The position numbers and the translations under genes were made by a program. Source: Spirochaetia bacterium (GTDB taxonomy: Bacteria; Spirochaetota; Spirochaetia; B11-G9). Taken from it: a stretch of DNA of 48,966 bases. The notes beneath the pieces were generated by a model, which saw only the letters and a program-made list of their open reading frames with translations, was not told where the DNA came from and ran no database searches. Below, one piece after another: positions 37,014-46,083 of this stretch; position 1 is the first letter of the stretch, and every line of letters starts with the position of its first letter. The DNA lies in contig JAQIBN010000087.1 of assembly GCA_027859095.1 (NCBI GenBank), positions 1 through 48,966 of the forward strand, given 5' to 3'.

Positions 37014-37400
37014 ATGATAAAAATAAAACTTGTAGACGATGACATCGAAATCACCGAAAATATTATGGCAATTCTTGGTGCTAAGGGATTTCAGGCAGAG
37101 GCATTCAATGAACTGAGTGGAGCTGTAGAGTTTATCAAGGATGGTATACCGGATCTCATTATACTTGATGTGATGTTTCCTGAGAATCCTGCAGGCGGTT
37201 TAGATCTTGCAAGAGAAATACGGACTCATAAAGAACTGGAAAAAATTCCTGTTATCCTTTTTACTAATATCAATCAGGAACTACCCATGGAATTCTCCCA
37301 GGAAGATATAGATGATGAATGGATGCCGGTACAGTCATTTATGGAGAAACCTATTAAACCGGAAGTATTAATTAATAAAATTAATGAGCAGCTGAAATAA
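37014..37400 (+). CDS. Receiver-only response regulator
   Basis: IKIKLVDDDIEITENI...LIILDVMFPENPAGGLDLAREIR...MEKPIKPE. Confidence 0.92.
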   Translation: MIKIKLVDDDIEITENIMAILGAKGFQAEAFNELSGAVEFIKDGIPDLIILDVMFPENPAGGLDLAREIRTHKELEKIPVILFTNINQELPMEFSQEDIDDEWMPVQSFMEKPIKPEVLINKINEQLK

Positions 37401-37419
37401 GCTGCTGAACCAAACAATT

Positions 37420-37454
37420 GAAGCTGTCCCTGTTTTCAGGGACAGCTTCTTTAT
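37420..37454 (+). terminator. Rho-independent terminator of nqr-2 operon
   Basis: GAAGCTGTCCCTG-TTTT-CAGGGACAGCTTC perfect 13-bp stem followed by TTTAT. Confidence 0.88.
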
Positions 37455-37571
37455 ACACCTAAAAAAATAATTATACACTTTTGTTTGCGAAGAAAGTCTT
37501 AGCCATAAGATCAAAACATATGATTAAACTAGCTATAATTTTTTATGATAAACTTTTATTTTATATTAGTA

Positions 37572-38390
37572 TTATTGTAATTTTAAACGTCCGGCTGCTG
37601 CCTGAGCCAATCCAAAATAATCTTTGAAATCAGAGTTTGTTGCTCCGGTTACAGCGTCAGCAACACTCCAAAGTTTAAGGCCGTCAGCATTGTCATCTTT
37701 TGCCTTAGCCATTTTCGACAGTGAAAATTGAAGACCATTCTCAGCAATAAAATTCTCTATTTCGGTGATATTCCCAATCCATGTCTGCCCGGTATTCCAA
37801 TAACCAGGAGCAGTCTTTTTCGTAATTCCACCGTAAGATGTTGTAGTAACAGGGGTAACTGCAGCTCCGAAACTGGTTAATACTCCAAATTTCCCGGCGG
37901 AAATTAGAGCATAATATGCAGCCATGCTTGTCTGGTGAGCAAGAATAGTCTTTTCCAGATCAGCACTTCCAACAGCAGTTCCTTTATCATCAGCTTCTAC
38001 ATAGGAAAAAGAAGTTCCCGTCTTAACAGCTACGTATACTTTATCATTATATGAAACATATTTAGCAACAAATGCTTCATGTCCATGACTCATATACCCC
38101 ATAGTATTATCAGCATTCCAATCCGTAGCTTCCAGATCAACAGCCGCGAGAACATGCGGTAAGAATGCATCATCTAGAAATACTGTCAGTTTTCCAGTGT
38201 TATCAACTTTAACTTCAGCCTTACCAACGTATCCAGCATGTACATATGCATATGCAGTTTCAGATTGGTTTGGTGAATAAGGTCCTGTTACCATCGATTT
38301 TGCATCATTGTCACTAGCAGTCTTTGCGCCGCATGCTGCCAAACCAGCAATTATTGCAATGCTAAGCAGTAAAAGTAAATATTTTTTCAT
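37572..38390 (-). CDS. Secreted lipoprotein with C-terminal FMN-attachment-like motif
   Basis: Lipobox LAACG; C-terminal VADAVTGATNSDFKDYFGLAQAA resembling NqrC/RnfG (D)xxTGATxS. Confidence 0.65.
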   Translation of the reverse strand: MKKYLLLLLSIAIIAGLAACGAKTASDNDAKSMVTGPYSPNQSETAYAYVHAGYVGKAEVKVDNTGKLTVFLDDAFLPHVLAAVDLEATDWNADNTMGYMSHGHEAFVAKYVSYNDKVYVAVKTGTSFSYVEADDKGTAVGSADLEKTILAHQTSMAAYYALISAGKFGVLTSFGAAVTPVTTTSYGGITKKTAPGYWNTGQTWIGNITEIENFIAENGLQFSLSKMAKAKDDNADGLKLWSVADAVTGATNSDFKDYFGLAQAAAGRLKLQ

Positions 38391-38579
38391 TTCCTGTCCT
38401 TTAGAATAATTTTTGTATTGCGAAGTAAATTGGATGATTAATTCACAATATCACCTTGTATATTAGTATTTTAATAATATATTGTCAATAGTTATTATCT
38501 CACGAATTGCATTTATTAGACATATAATGCTACATTCTGTTACGTGTTATATTATTATATCTATGACATATGGGGTATT

Positions 38580-38738
38580 ATGTATTTGAAAAAGAGCCCA
38601 TGGTCAAATACTGGATCCACGCAGCTTTCTATTGTTAATGGCTTTAGGATACGGAGGGAAAGACTCGGCAAAAAACCAAACAGACTCTTGGATATCTGGA
38701 TGAGCTTGAAAAGGAATATGATAACCCTGTTAACGCAT
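38580..38738 (+). pseudogene. N-terminal remnant of IS1634-type transposase
   Basis: MYLKKSPWSNTGSTQLSIVNGF then, after a 1-base frame change, DTEGKTRQKTKQTLGYLDELEKEYDNPVNA. Confidence 0.6.
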
Positions 38739-39197
38739 GAATCTTTAAGAATCTTAAGAATTTCCGGCTGCAAATGATTAGGATTTGTTGCAACTGACAT
38801 GTCACGAATATCCCACAAAGATCGAATGAGTCTTATAACACTTCCAAGTCTCTCGGGGAAGAACAGTAGGAGTTCCTCCTCCAACATAAACCTCATCGAA
38901 TCTGAATTCTTTTGCACTGTATCCCAGGATTTCTTTTTCAAGGGCGTCAAAATATTCAGAGGCAAGTTTATCATCAAACTTCAGCTTGAAGAATGAACAG
39001 TAGGGACAGTGTTCTTCACAGAAGGGTATGTGAACATACAGGAGAAGAGCTTCTTTGGGAACACTAAGCTCAGGAGCCTTAGATAGGGAGTGTACCCGCA
39101 AACTCCTGTTCATCATTATTCTGGAAACCTTATTTAGAAGAAAATCTGAAATATCTTTCATAGATGATTTTGTAACACATAAATGAATAGGATTCAT
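38739..39197 (-). pseudogene. Truncated, frameshifted paralog of the radical SAM HemW-like gene at 27189-28457
   Basis: LLLYVHIPFCEEHCPYCSFFKLKFDDKLASEYFDALEKEIL...VGGGTPTVLP, then frame change to PERLGSVIRLIRSLWDIRDMSVATNPNHLQPEILKILKDSCVNR and truncation. Confidence 0.88.
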
Positions 39198-39341
39198 GTA
39201 TTATTATACAAAATATCCAATATAGTTATAGAAAAGAAAATATTTATACTATGCACTTCACTTAATTTTTTGTAATATACCTTACTGGTAAAGTAATATA
39301 TTTGGAATATTAGATAGTTAATATTATAAGGAACATAAATA

Positions 39342-39941
39342 ATGAAGAAACAGAAAAAAGAGATAACCAAAGAAACTATAATTATAGTTGGTTTAGTGTT
39401 CTTTATTACAGGATATGCTGTTAACGGGCTAATTGGAAGTATAGGTAATTTAATCGGACAACAAACATCGAATAGAACAGACATTACAGAAGCACTGAAT
39501 ACCAATGGTTCTGGCTTAAAGTCACAGATTGATTATCTGAAAGAGAAACTTGATGCAAATCCAGGGAACTCAGCAACCTGGATAAATCTTGGGAATAACT
39601 ATTTTGACTCAGATAGATATGATGAGGCAATAGCCGCGTACCTGAAGGCATTGGAGTTGAAGCCTGACAATCCTGATGTTCTTTCTGATCTTGGAGTGAT
39701 GTACAGGAGATCCGGGAATCCCAAAAAGGCGATATCTGCATTTGATGAAGTTCAAAGAATTGATCCTTCCCATACTATGTCTCTGTTTAATAAGGGTATT
39801 GTTCAATTTTATGATCTTGATCTAAAAAACGAAGCTCTTGAAACATGGAAGAAACTTGCTTCTATAGATCCTGGATTCAAAATGCCTACAGGTGAACTGA
39901 TTACTGATTTTATAGGTTCTATTAAATTAATCAACAATTAA
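39342..39941 (+). CDS. Membrane-anchored TPR protein (CcmH/NrfG-like)
   Basis: N-terminal TM helix; TPR repeats NSATWINLGNNYFDSDRYDEAIAAYLKALELKPDNPDVLSDLGVMYRRSGNPKKAISAF. Confidence 0.85.
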   Translation: MKKQKKEITKETIIIVGLVFFITGYAVNGLIGSIGNLIGQQTSNRTDITEALNTNGSGLKSQIDYLKEKLDANPGNSATWINLGNNYFDSDRYDEAIAAYLKALELKPDNPDVLSDLGVMYRRSGNPKKAISAFDEVQRIDPSHTMSLFNKGIVQFYDLDLKNEALETWKKLASIDPGFKMPTGELITDFIGSIKLINN

Positions 39942-39963
39942 TATAGTAAGGGAGTATTACAGA

Positions 39964-40944
39964 ATGAATGAGACTGCATCTAGTAGCTGGGTCGGAGCAT
40001 TGTTTAAATTTTTTCGCTCTGTAAAATTGGCTATAGTTCTAATTTTAATAATTACCTTTACATCAATTATATCCACTTTTATTCCTCAAAATAAAGAGAT
40101 TCTGTTCTACATGGAAACATACAGGAAATTTACCTCCTGGTTTATATTAACCAGTGGTTTTAATAGTTTTTTTAAGTCTTATATTTTTATTGTCCCCTCA
40201 GTTTTATTTTTTTTAAACCTTTCTGTTTGTACCTTTGACAGACTTAAAGGGAGAATAAAAAGGAAGGCAAAAAACCGGTTTGGACCTGATATATTACATG
40301 TAGGACTTCTTATTCTGATAATTGGAGGAATGATTACTTTTATGGGAAGAACGGAAGCATTCGTAAGAATGGAAGAAGGTGAAGTAATCAGCCTTACTGG
40401 AGGATATACTTTAACACTAAAAGATTTCGACTTCCTTAAATATGAAAATGGTAGACCAAAAGACTGGATCTCCACTGTAGATTTGGAAAGGAATGGAGAG
40501 GTTATTCATGAATCCTATGCTATTGAAGTTAACACTCCGCTAAAAGCCGGTAATAAAAAAATCTATCAAATATCCTACACAGTCAATAATTTACTGTTTA
40601 TCTCAGATCCTGCAGGAGTAGTTTATCAATTAAATCCTGGTCAGATGATACCTGTTGGAGAGAATGGACTGATTTTTAAAGATATTATTACGGATCCATC
40701 CAACCCTGGTAATTCAGAGGTCATATTTGAAAAATGGGTGGATCATAAAGTAGAGAAGCTGGTAAAGTTGTCTGTTTCTGACAAAATCGATATATACACA
40801 ATTGCAGGAACAGATACCAGAATGAGTACCGGACTTCAGATTGTCAGCGATCCTGGATACTCTACAGTTTTTATTGGTCTGATTTTACTGACAATCGGCC
40901 TTTTTCTAACATACTATCAAAAACTAGGAGATGATAAACTATGA
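39964..40944 (+). CDS. ResB-like cytochrome c biogenesis protein
   Basis: FFRSVKLAIVLILIITFTSIISTFIPQN; FLNLSVCTFDRL; HVGLLILIIGGMITF. Confidence 0.88.
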   Translation: MNETASSSWVGALFKFFRSVKLAIVLILIITFTSIISTFIPQNKEILFYMETYRKFTSWFILTSGFNSFFKSYIFIVPSVLFFLNLSVCTFDRLKGRIKRKAKNRFGPDILHVGLLILIIGGMITFMGRTEAFVRMEEGEVISLTGGYTLTLKDFDFLKYENGRPKDWISTVDLERNGEVIHESYAIEVNTPLKAGNKKIYQISYTVNNLLFISDPAGVVYQLNPGQMIPVGENGLIFKDIITDPSNPGNSEVIFEKWVDHKVEKLVKLSVSDKIDIYTIAGTDTRMSTGLQIVSDPGYSTVFIGLILLTIGLFLTYYQKLGDDKL

Positions 40945-41726
40945 TGCCGACTATAGCATTTTTTGTGCTCAGCGCTGCTGCTGTAATACAGATATTTTTT
41001 CTTTTAAAGAAATCAGACAAGCCGGATCCTATATCACATTATTTTCTGCTAACAGGATCTTTATTACTATTGGCTACAAACGTTCAAAGGAGTATTCAGA
41101 TAAATTTTGTAGCTGTTACAAATACCTTTGAGTCTCTTGTATTCTTTTCCGGTGTAATTGCTCTATTACTTTTTCTTTATCATATTCAAAAAAAATGGAA
41201 GGTACTGCAATTTATTATATTTGGAAGTACAATTATTGCCCTGATTTTATTGGCAATAGCTTCTTCGCCGATTGCGCCTAAAGAAATTCAACCTCCTATT
41301 CCTGCGCTGCAGTCAATGTGGTTGGTTCTGCATGTAACTTTCTCTTTTATTGGTGAATCGTTTTTTGCCTTAAGTTTCATTACTGCCATTTATTATCTTG
41401 TAGTAAAAGATGAAGAGAAAAAACTTAATGCTGACAGATTAACATATACGGCTATTGCAATTGGATATCCTATCTATACAGCAGGAGCTCTTATCTTCGG
41501 CGCTATCTGGGCAGAAGCTGCCTGGGGTTCCTACTGGAGCTGGGATCCGAAAGAGACATGGGCCTTAATTACCTGGCTGGTTTATACAGCATATCTCCAT
41601 TCCAGACTGGTTAAGAGCTTAAGAGGAAGAACTTCTGCAATTCTTGCCATTGTAGGGTTTGCATTTACCATATTTACATTTTTTGGTGTGAATTTTGTTC
41701 TTTCAGGTCTGCATAGTTACGGTTAA
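40941..41726 (+). CDS. ccsA: CcsA/ResC cytochrome c assembly protein
   Basis: Tryptophan-rich WAEAAWGSYWSWDPKETWALITWLVYTAYLH; HVTFSFIGESFFALSFI. Confidence 0.94.
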   Translation: MMPTIAFFVLSAAAVIQIFFLLKKSDKPDPISHYFLLTGSLLLLATNVQRSIQINFVAVTNTFESLVFFSGVIALLLFLYHIQKKWKVLQFIIFGSTIIALILLAIASSPIAPKEIQPPIPALQSMWLVLHVTFSFIGESFFALSFITAIYYLVVKDEEKKLNADRLTYTAIAIGYPIYTAGALIFGAIWAEAAWGSYWSWDPKETWALITWLVYTAYLHSRLVKSLRGRTSAILAIVGFAFTIFTFFGVNFVLSGLHSYG

Positions 41727-41756
41727 AATATTACTATTTCCGGAATAAATACTGGA

Positions 41757-41786
41757 CATAGATTATCTTTTAGGTAATAATCTATG
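41757..41786. promoter_or_regulatory. Hairpin in ccsA-hemX spacer
   Basis: CATAGATTAT - N10 - ATAATCTATG perfect 10-bp stem. Confidence 0.5.
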
Positions 41787-41792
41787 CAGAAC

Positions 41793-41802
41793 TGACCAGT
41801 CA
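41793..41802. promoter_or_regulatory. Candidate TetR-family operator
   Basis: TGAC-CA-GTCA palindrome (within ACTGACCAGTCAGT) in the only sizeable spacer of the operon; a TetR gene lies downstream. Confidence 0.4.
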
Positions 41803-41820
41803 GTTTCTACTGGAGTTTAG

Positions 41821-42633
41821 ATGCTGATATATGGAAATTTCATCATTGCTGCCTTCTATTTGATCCTGGCAGCAGGTCATATAAGAAGGCTTCACTTTCA
41901 GAGCAAAACTTTGGATGTGGCAAATATGGTACTATTAATTACAGGTATTACAGTCCACCTGTTTCTAATAATTTTTATCGGTGCTACCCGGGGAGTTATT
42001 GCACTAAGTACAGTTTTTGAGGCTCTTTCAGCCCTTGCCTTATTCATGGCAGTGACGTTTCTTGTGCTTGAAATAAGATTGGTAGAGAAATCTCCCGGTG
42101 CTTTTATATTTCCCCTGATTTTCTTTTTACAGGTCATTTCTGCAGTCGGCTACCGGGTCCCTGTTCTGGATAAAAATATAGTTCAAATGCCTCTTTTTAC
42201 ACTTCATACAATAACAACTATTATAGGATATACTTTCTTTGTTTACTCCTTCATTCTTGGTATAATGCGACTCTATCTTCTGGGAAGGTTTAAAAGGAAA
42301 AAATTTGATGATCTCTTTTTTGAACTTCCCCCTCTTGTGGTTCTTGAAAAACTCAACATCAGTGCCCTTCTGGCCGGATTTGTTCTTTTAAGTATAGGGT
42401 TAATAACAGGAACCAGACTGGCATATCTTATTTGGAAAGGAGTTCCTTTTTCTGATCCAAAGATTTTTCTTTCAATCGTTCTTTGGTTTGTCTACCTGCT
42501 TAATATTCTTTCTATTAAAACTTTTAAACTAAAAGGCCGGATGATCAGTTACTGCTCGATTGTAGGCTTTATCCTGATAATTGTAATTCTTATGATTGAA
42601 AGTTTTACCAATACAACTATACATAAATTCTAG
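41821..42633 (+). CDS. HemX/CcsA-like membrane protein
   Basis: 8-TM protein; FTLHTITTIIGYTFFVYSFILGIMRLYL; precedes heme genes. Confidence 0.8.
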   Translation: MLIYGNFIIAAFYLILAAGHIRRLHFQSKTLDVANMVLLITGITVHLFLIIFIGATRGVIALSTVFEALSALALFMAVTFLVLEIRLVEKSPGAFIFPLIFFLQVISAVGYRVPVLDKNIVQMPLFTLHTITTIIGYTFFVYSFILGIMRLYLLGRFKRKKFDDLFFELPPLVVLEKLNISALLAGFVLLSIGLITGTRLAYLIWKGVPFSDPKIFLSIVLWFVYLLNILSIKTFKLKGRMISYCSIVGFILIIVILMIESFTNTTIHKF

Positions 42634-42641
42634 GAGGTAAC

Positions 42642-43232
42642 ATGTACCCACTGTTTTTGAAGCTTGAAGATGTAAAATGCCTGGTAATTGGTGGAGGTGT
42701 TATTGCAGAAAGAAAAACACTTAGTCTGATCGAATCTGGTGCAGAAGTTACTTTGATTTCACCGGATATCACTAATAAATTAGATGAGCTGATTAAAAAG
42801 AATATTGTTAAATACTGTAATCGACTTTTTAGAGCAGGAGATACTCATGGTTTCTTTCTTGTTATTGCAGCAACAAATTTAATCGAGGTAAATAAACTTA
42901 TCTACGAAGAATCCATAACGACCAATACTCTAATTAACTGCGTTGATGAACCTGAGCACTGTAATTTTTATGTACCTGCTCAAATTAAAAGGGGGGACCT
43001 TCAGATAGCTATTTCAACTTCAGGGAAACTGCCTATGCTTGCAGGAAGGTTCCGAAAATTATTTGAAACTATTCTGCCCAAATCAATCGGTAAAGAAATT
43101 GAAAGACTTCACCAAATAAGAACCAGAATAATTACCGAATCCAAAGATGATCCTGGCCTCAAGAAAAAGAAATTTGAAACGGAACTTGAACCGGAAATTG
43201 AAATTATTATTAACAATATAGGAATAAAATGA
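42642..43232 (+). CDS. Precorrin-2 dehydrogenase/siroheme synthase N-domain (Met8/SirC-like)
   Basis: MYPLFLKLEDVKCLVIGGGVIAERKTLSLIESGAEVTLISP; NCVDEPEHCNFYVPAQIKRGDLQIAISTSGKLPMLA. Confidence 0.94.
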   Translation: MYPLFLKLEDVKCLVIGGGVIAERKTLSLIESGAEVTLISPDITNKLDELIKKNIVKYCNRLFRAGDTHGFFLVIAATNLIEVNKLIYEESITTNTLINCVDEPEHCNFYVPAQIKRGDLQIAISTSGKLPMLAGRFRKLFETILPKSIGKEIERLHQIRTRIITESKDDPGLKKKKFETELEPEIEIIINNIGIK

Positions 43233-44539
43233 TTGGTATTATAGGCATTAACCATGAAACAGCTCCCCTTGCTATCAGGGAAAAGCTTGTGTTTAAGGAA
43301 GAAGAAGGGAAACAATTTCTTGAGAAACTTAAATCACTTCTGTCGGATACAAAGGCAGTATTGGTTTCAACATGCAACAGAACCGAAATCTATTTCTATA
43401 TGGATAGTTCCTGTACTGCAAGTTATAACAGGACGTTAATTGATGAAATAATCAATTATAAACATTTGGATTATGAAATTGAATCCAGTTTTTACAGTTA
43501 TTCTGATTATGAAGCTGTTAATCATCTTTTACGAGTTGCTGCTGGTTTGGATTCGATGGTTCTGGGAGAAAATCAGATTCTTGGACAACTAAAACAGGCA
43601 TATCACATAAGTTCCAGTATTGGTATGACAGGCACTGTTCTTAATAGGTTGTTTCATAAGGCATTTGAAGCAGGAAAGAGAACCAGATCTGAAACAGATA
43701 TAAACAAGGGTGCCTCCTCTGTAGGTTATGCTGCAGTAGAATTAGCACATAAAGTATTCGGTGAGCTGGATAATAATCCTGTTCTTTTAATTGGTGCAGG
43801 AGAAACTGGTGAGCTTGTTTTAAAATGTTTGAAAGAAAGAGGCAGCAAATCGATAACAATCATGAATAGAACTCTTGAAAAGGCAGAAGATCTGGCAAAA
43901 AAATTCAATGCAGAAACCAAGGAGTTTAATCTTCTAAAGGATGCCCTCATTCAATCTGATATTGTTATAACTTCTACATCAGCAGGAAAACAATTGTTGT
44001 CAAAGGAAATTATTTCAGAAATAGAAAAGAAACGAAAGAAAAAATTGTTTCTGTTAATAGACTTGTCAGTTCCGAGGAATATAGATGATTCTGTAAGGGA
44101 TATTACTAATACTTTTCTTTTTAATATAGATGATCTTCAGCAGATAGTGGCCTTCAATAAGAAAAAAAGAGGGGGTGCTGTAAAGAAATCTGAAGCAATT
44201 ATTACAACAATCGCTGAGGATTTCATAATCTGGCAAAAAGGACTGAAACTGTCCCCGACTATTGATTCTCTGAAGAAAAAACTGATCTCTTATTCTGAAA
44301 ACGAGTTATCAAATCTTAAAAAACGTATTTCAAAAGATGAGTTTCATCATGTTAGCCAATATTCAGATTTCATTACCAATAAATATCTTGGACTGATAAT
44401 AAAAAATTTACGGGAACTGTCAAAAAATGGAAGCAGCCTGGAATATATTGATCTGGTGAACAACCTTTTTAATCTTGAACAGGTAAATGATGATCACAAT
44501 ATAAGCCCTGGTGTAAATGGAGAGAATATTGAAAACTGA
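43229..44539 (+). CDS. hemA: Glutamyl-tRNA reductase
   Basis: IGINHETAPLAIREKLVF; VSTCNRTEIY; VLGENQILGQLKQAY. Confidence 0.97.
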   Translation: MIGIIGINHETAPLAIREKLVFKEEEGKQFLEKLKSLLSDTKAVLVSTCNRTEIYFYMDSSCTASYNRTLIDEIINYKHLDYEIESSFYSYSDYEAVNHLLRVAAGLDSMVLGENQILGQLKQAYHISSSIGMTGTVLNRLFHKAFEAGKRTRSETDINKGASSVGYAAVELAHKVFGELDNNPVLLIGAGETGELVLKCLKERGSKSITIMNRTLEKAEDLAKKFNAETKEFNLLKDALIQSDIVITSTSAGKQLLSKEIISEIEKKRKKKLFLLIDLSVPRNIDDSVRDITNTFLFNIDDLQQIVAFNKKKRGGAVKKSEAIITTIAEDFIIWQKGLKLSPTIDSLKKKLISYSENELSNLKKRISKDEFHHVSQYSDFITNKYLGLIIKNLRELSKNGSSLEYIDLVNNLFNLEQVNDDHNISPGVNGENIEN

Positions 44540-45476
44540 TGTGAAGATAGGCACAAGAGGGAGTAAACTCGCCATAATTCAGGCGGAAATGGTTAAAAAA
44601 CTGCTCCTGGAAAAAGATAGTATGCTAAAAGTAGATATTATTATCATTAAAACAAAAGGTGATAAAATTCTGGATTCACCACTTTCCAAAATAGGAGATA
44701 AAGGGCTGTTTACAAAAGAGCTTGAAACTGCACTGCTTACAAACAGAATAGATCTTGCGGTCCACAGTCTTAAGGATCTTCCCACTGAACTACCTGAGGG
44801 AATAAGCCTTGGAGGAGTTCTTAAACGGGAGGATGTCCGGGATGCTTTTATTAGTAAAGATGGTAAATTACTTTCCGAAATGCCCCGGGGATCAGTTATT
44901 GGAACCTCCAGTTTAAGAAGACGATCTCAACTTTTAAGACTGGGAAAAGGTTTTCAAATTATAGATATACGGGGAAACGTTGATACCAGGCTCTCTAAAC
45001 TTGAATCCGGTTACTGTGATGGTACTATCCTTGCCTGTTCCGGAATGATACGATCTGGACTTGAATATAAAATTACGGAAAAACTCAGCCCCAATATAAT
45101 GATGCCTGCAATAAGCCAGGGGATAATTGGTATTGAAATAAATGAAAATAATTCATCTATTAAAGAGCTTCTCTTAAAAATAAACGATTTTGAAACAGCA
45201 TTAATGGCAAAGGCAGAACGGGCATTCCTGAATACTCTGGAGGGCGGATGTCAAACTCCTGTTGGCTGCTATTCTGTTATAGATGGAAATAACTTTAGAT
45301 TCAGAGCTCTTGTCTCAGATTTGGATGGGCAAAAAGTAATAACTGCAGATAATACGGGACCATTGGAGGATGCAGTAGAGATAGCTTTGAGAACAGCTTC
45401 AGAAATACTTGCCAGAGGTGGTAATAGTATTATGGCAGATATAAGGAATGAGCTTGGAGAAAATTATGAAGCCTGA
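44517..45476 (+). CDS. hemC: Hydroxymethylbilane synthase
   Basis: KIGTRGSKLAIIQ; DLAVHSLKDLPTELPEG; GTSSLRRRSQL; RGNVDTRLSKL; EGGCQTPVG. Confidence 0.97.
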   Translation: MERILKTDVKIGTRGSKLAIIQAEMVKKLLLEKDSMLKVDIIIIKTKGDKILDSPLSKIGDKGLFTKELETALLTNRIDLAVHSLKDLPTELPEGISLGGVLKREDVRDAFISKDGKLLSEMPRGSVIGTSSLRRRSQLLRLGKGFQIIDIRGNVDTRLSKLESGYCDGTILACSGMIRSGLEYKITEKLSPNIMMPAISQGIIGIEINENNSSIKELLLKINDFETALMAKAERAFLNTLEGGCQTPVGCYSVIDGNNFRFRALVSDLDGQKVITADNTGPLEDAVEIALRTASEILARGGNSIMADIRNELGENYEA

Positions 45477-46083
45477 AAAAATTGAGATGATACTTTCTGC
45501 TGCATGTCAACTGTTTGCCGAAAGTGATTTTCATAATGTTTCCATGGCAGATGTTGCAGCATCTGCAGGTGTGGGGAAGGGGACACTTTATAACTATTTT
45601 CAATCTAAAGATGATCTCTATTTTTCAATCCTCCAGTCCAGACTTGAAAAATTATTAGATGTGCTTGAGAAAGCATACAGAAAAAGAGATGATTTTATTA
45701 GAAACCTTCGTAGTCTAATACTTCATTTGTACTCGTTCATGTCAAAATACCGATATTTTCACCAGATATGGAACAGGGAAGAAAACAGTCTTGAACAAAA
45801 GAACAACACAGTAATTATTGAAATAAGAAATAAAATTCTGGATCTGATCAGACGTGTCTTAATTCAGGGGCAAAATGAAAAATTGTTTAAAAAAAGTGTG
45901 GATATTGATATTTCGGTGCAGCTTATCTACTGCATGATTAATTATTTATCAATAAATAATCATACCGGGGATACAAAAGAGATCAGAATAGATTCTCTAA
46001 TGGAAATACTCTTAACCGGAATTGGGATAAAAGAAATCGACACATCGGTGCATTACGAGGTATACATACATGAATCTAAATAA
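45466..46083 (+). CDS. TetR-family transcriptional regulator
   Basis: ILSAACQLFAESDFHNVSMADVAASAGVGKGTLYNYFQSKDDLYFSIL. Confidence 0.95.
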   Translation: MKPEKIEMILSAACQLFAESDFHNVSMADVAASAGVGKGTLYNYFQSKDDLYFSILQSRLEKLLDVLEKAYRKRDDFIRNLRSLILHLYSFMSKYRYFHQIWNREENSLEQKNNTVIIEIRNKILDLIRRVLIQGQNEKLFKKSVDIDISVQLIYCMINYLSINNHTGDTKEIRIDSLMEILLTGIGIKEIDTSVHYEVYIHESK

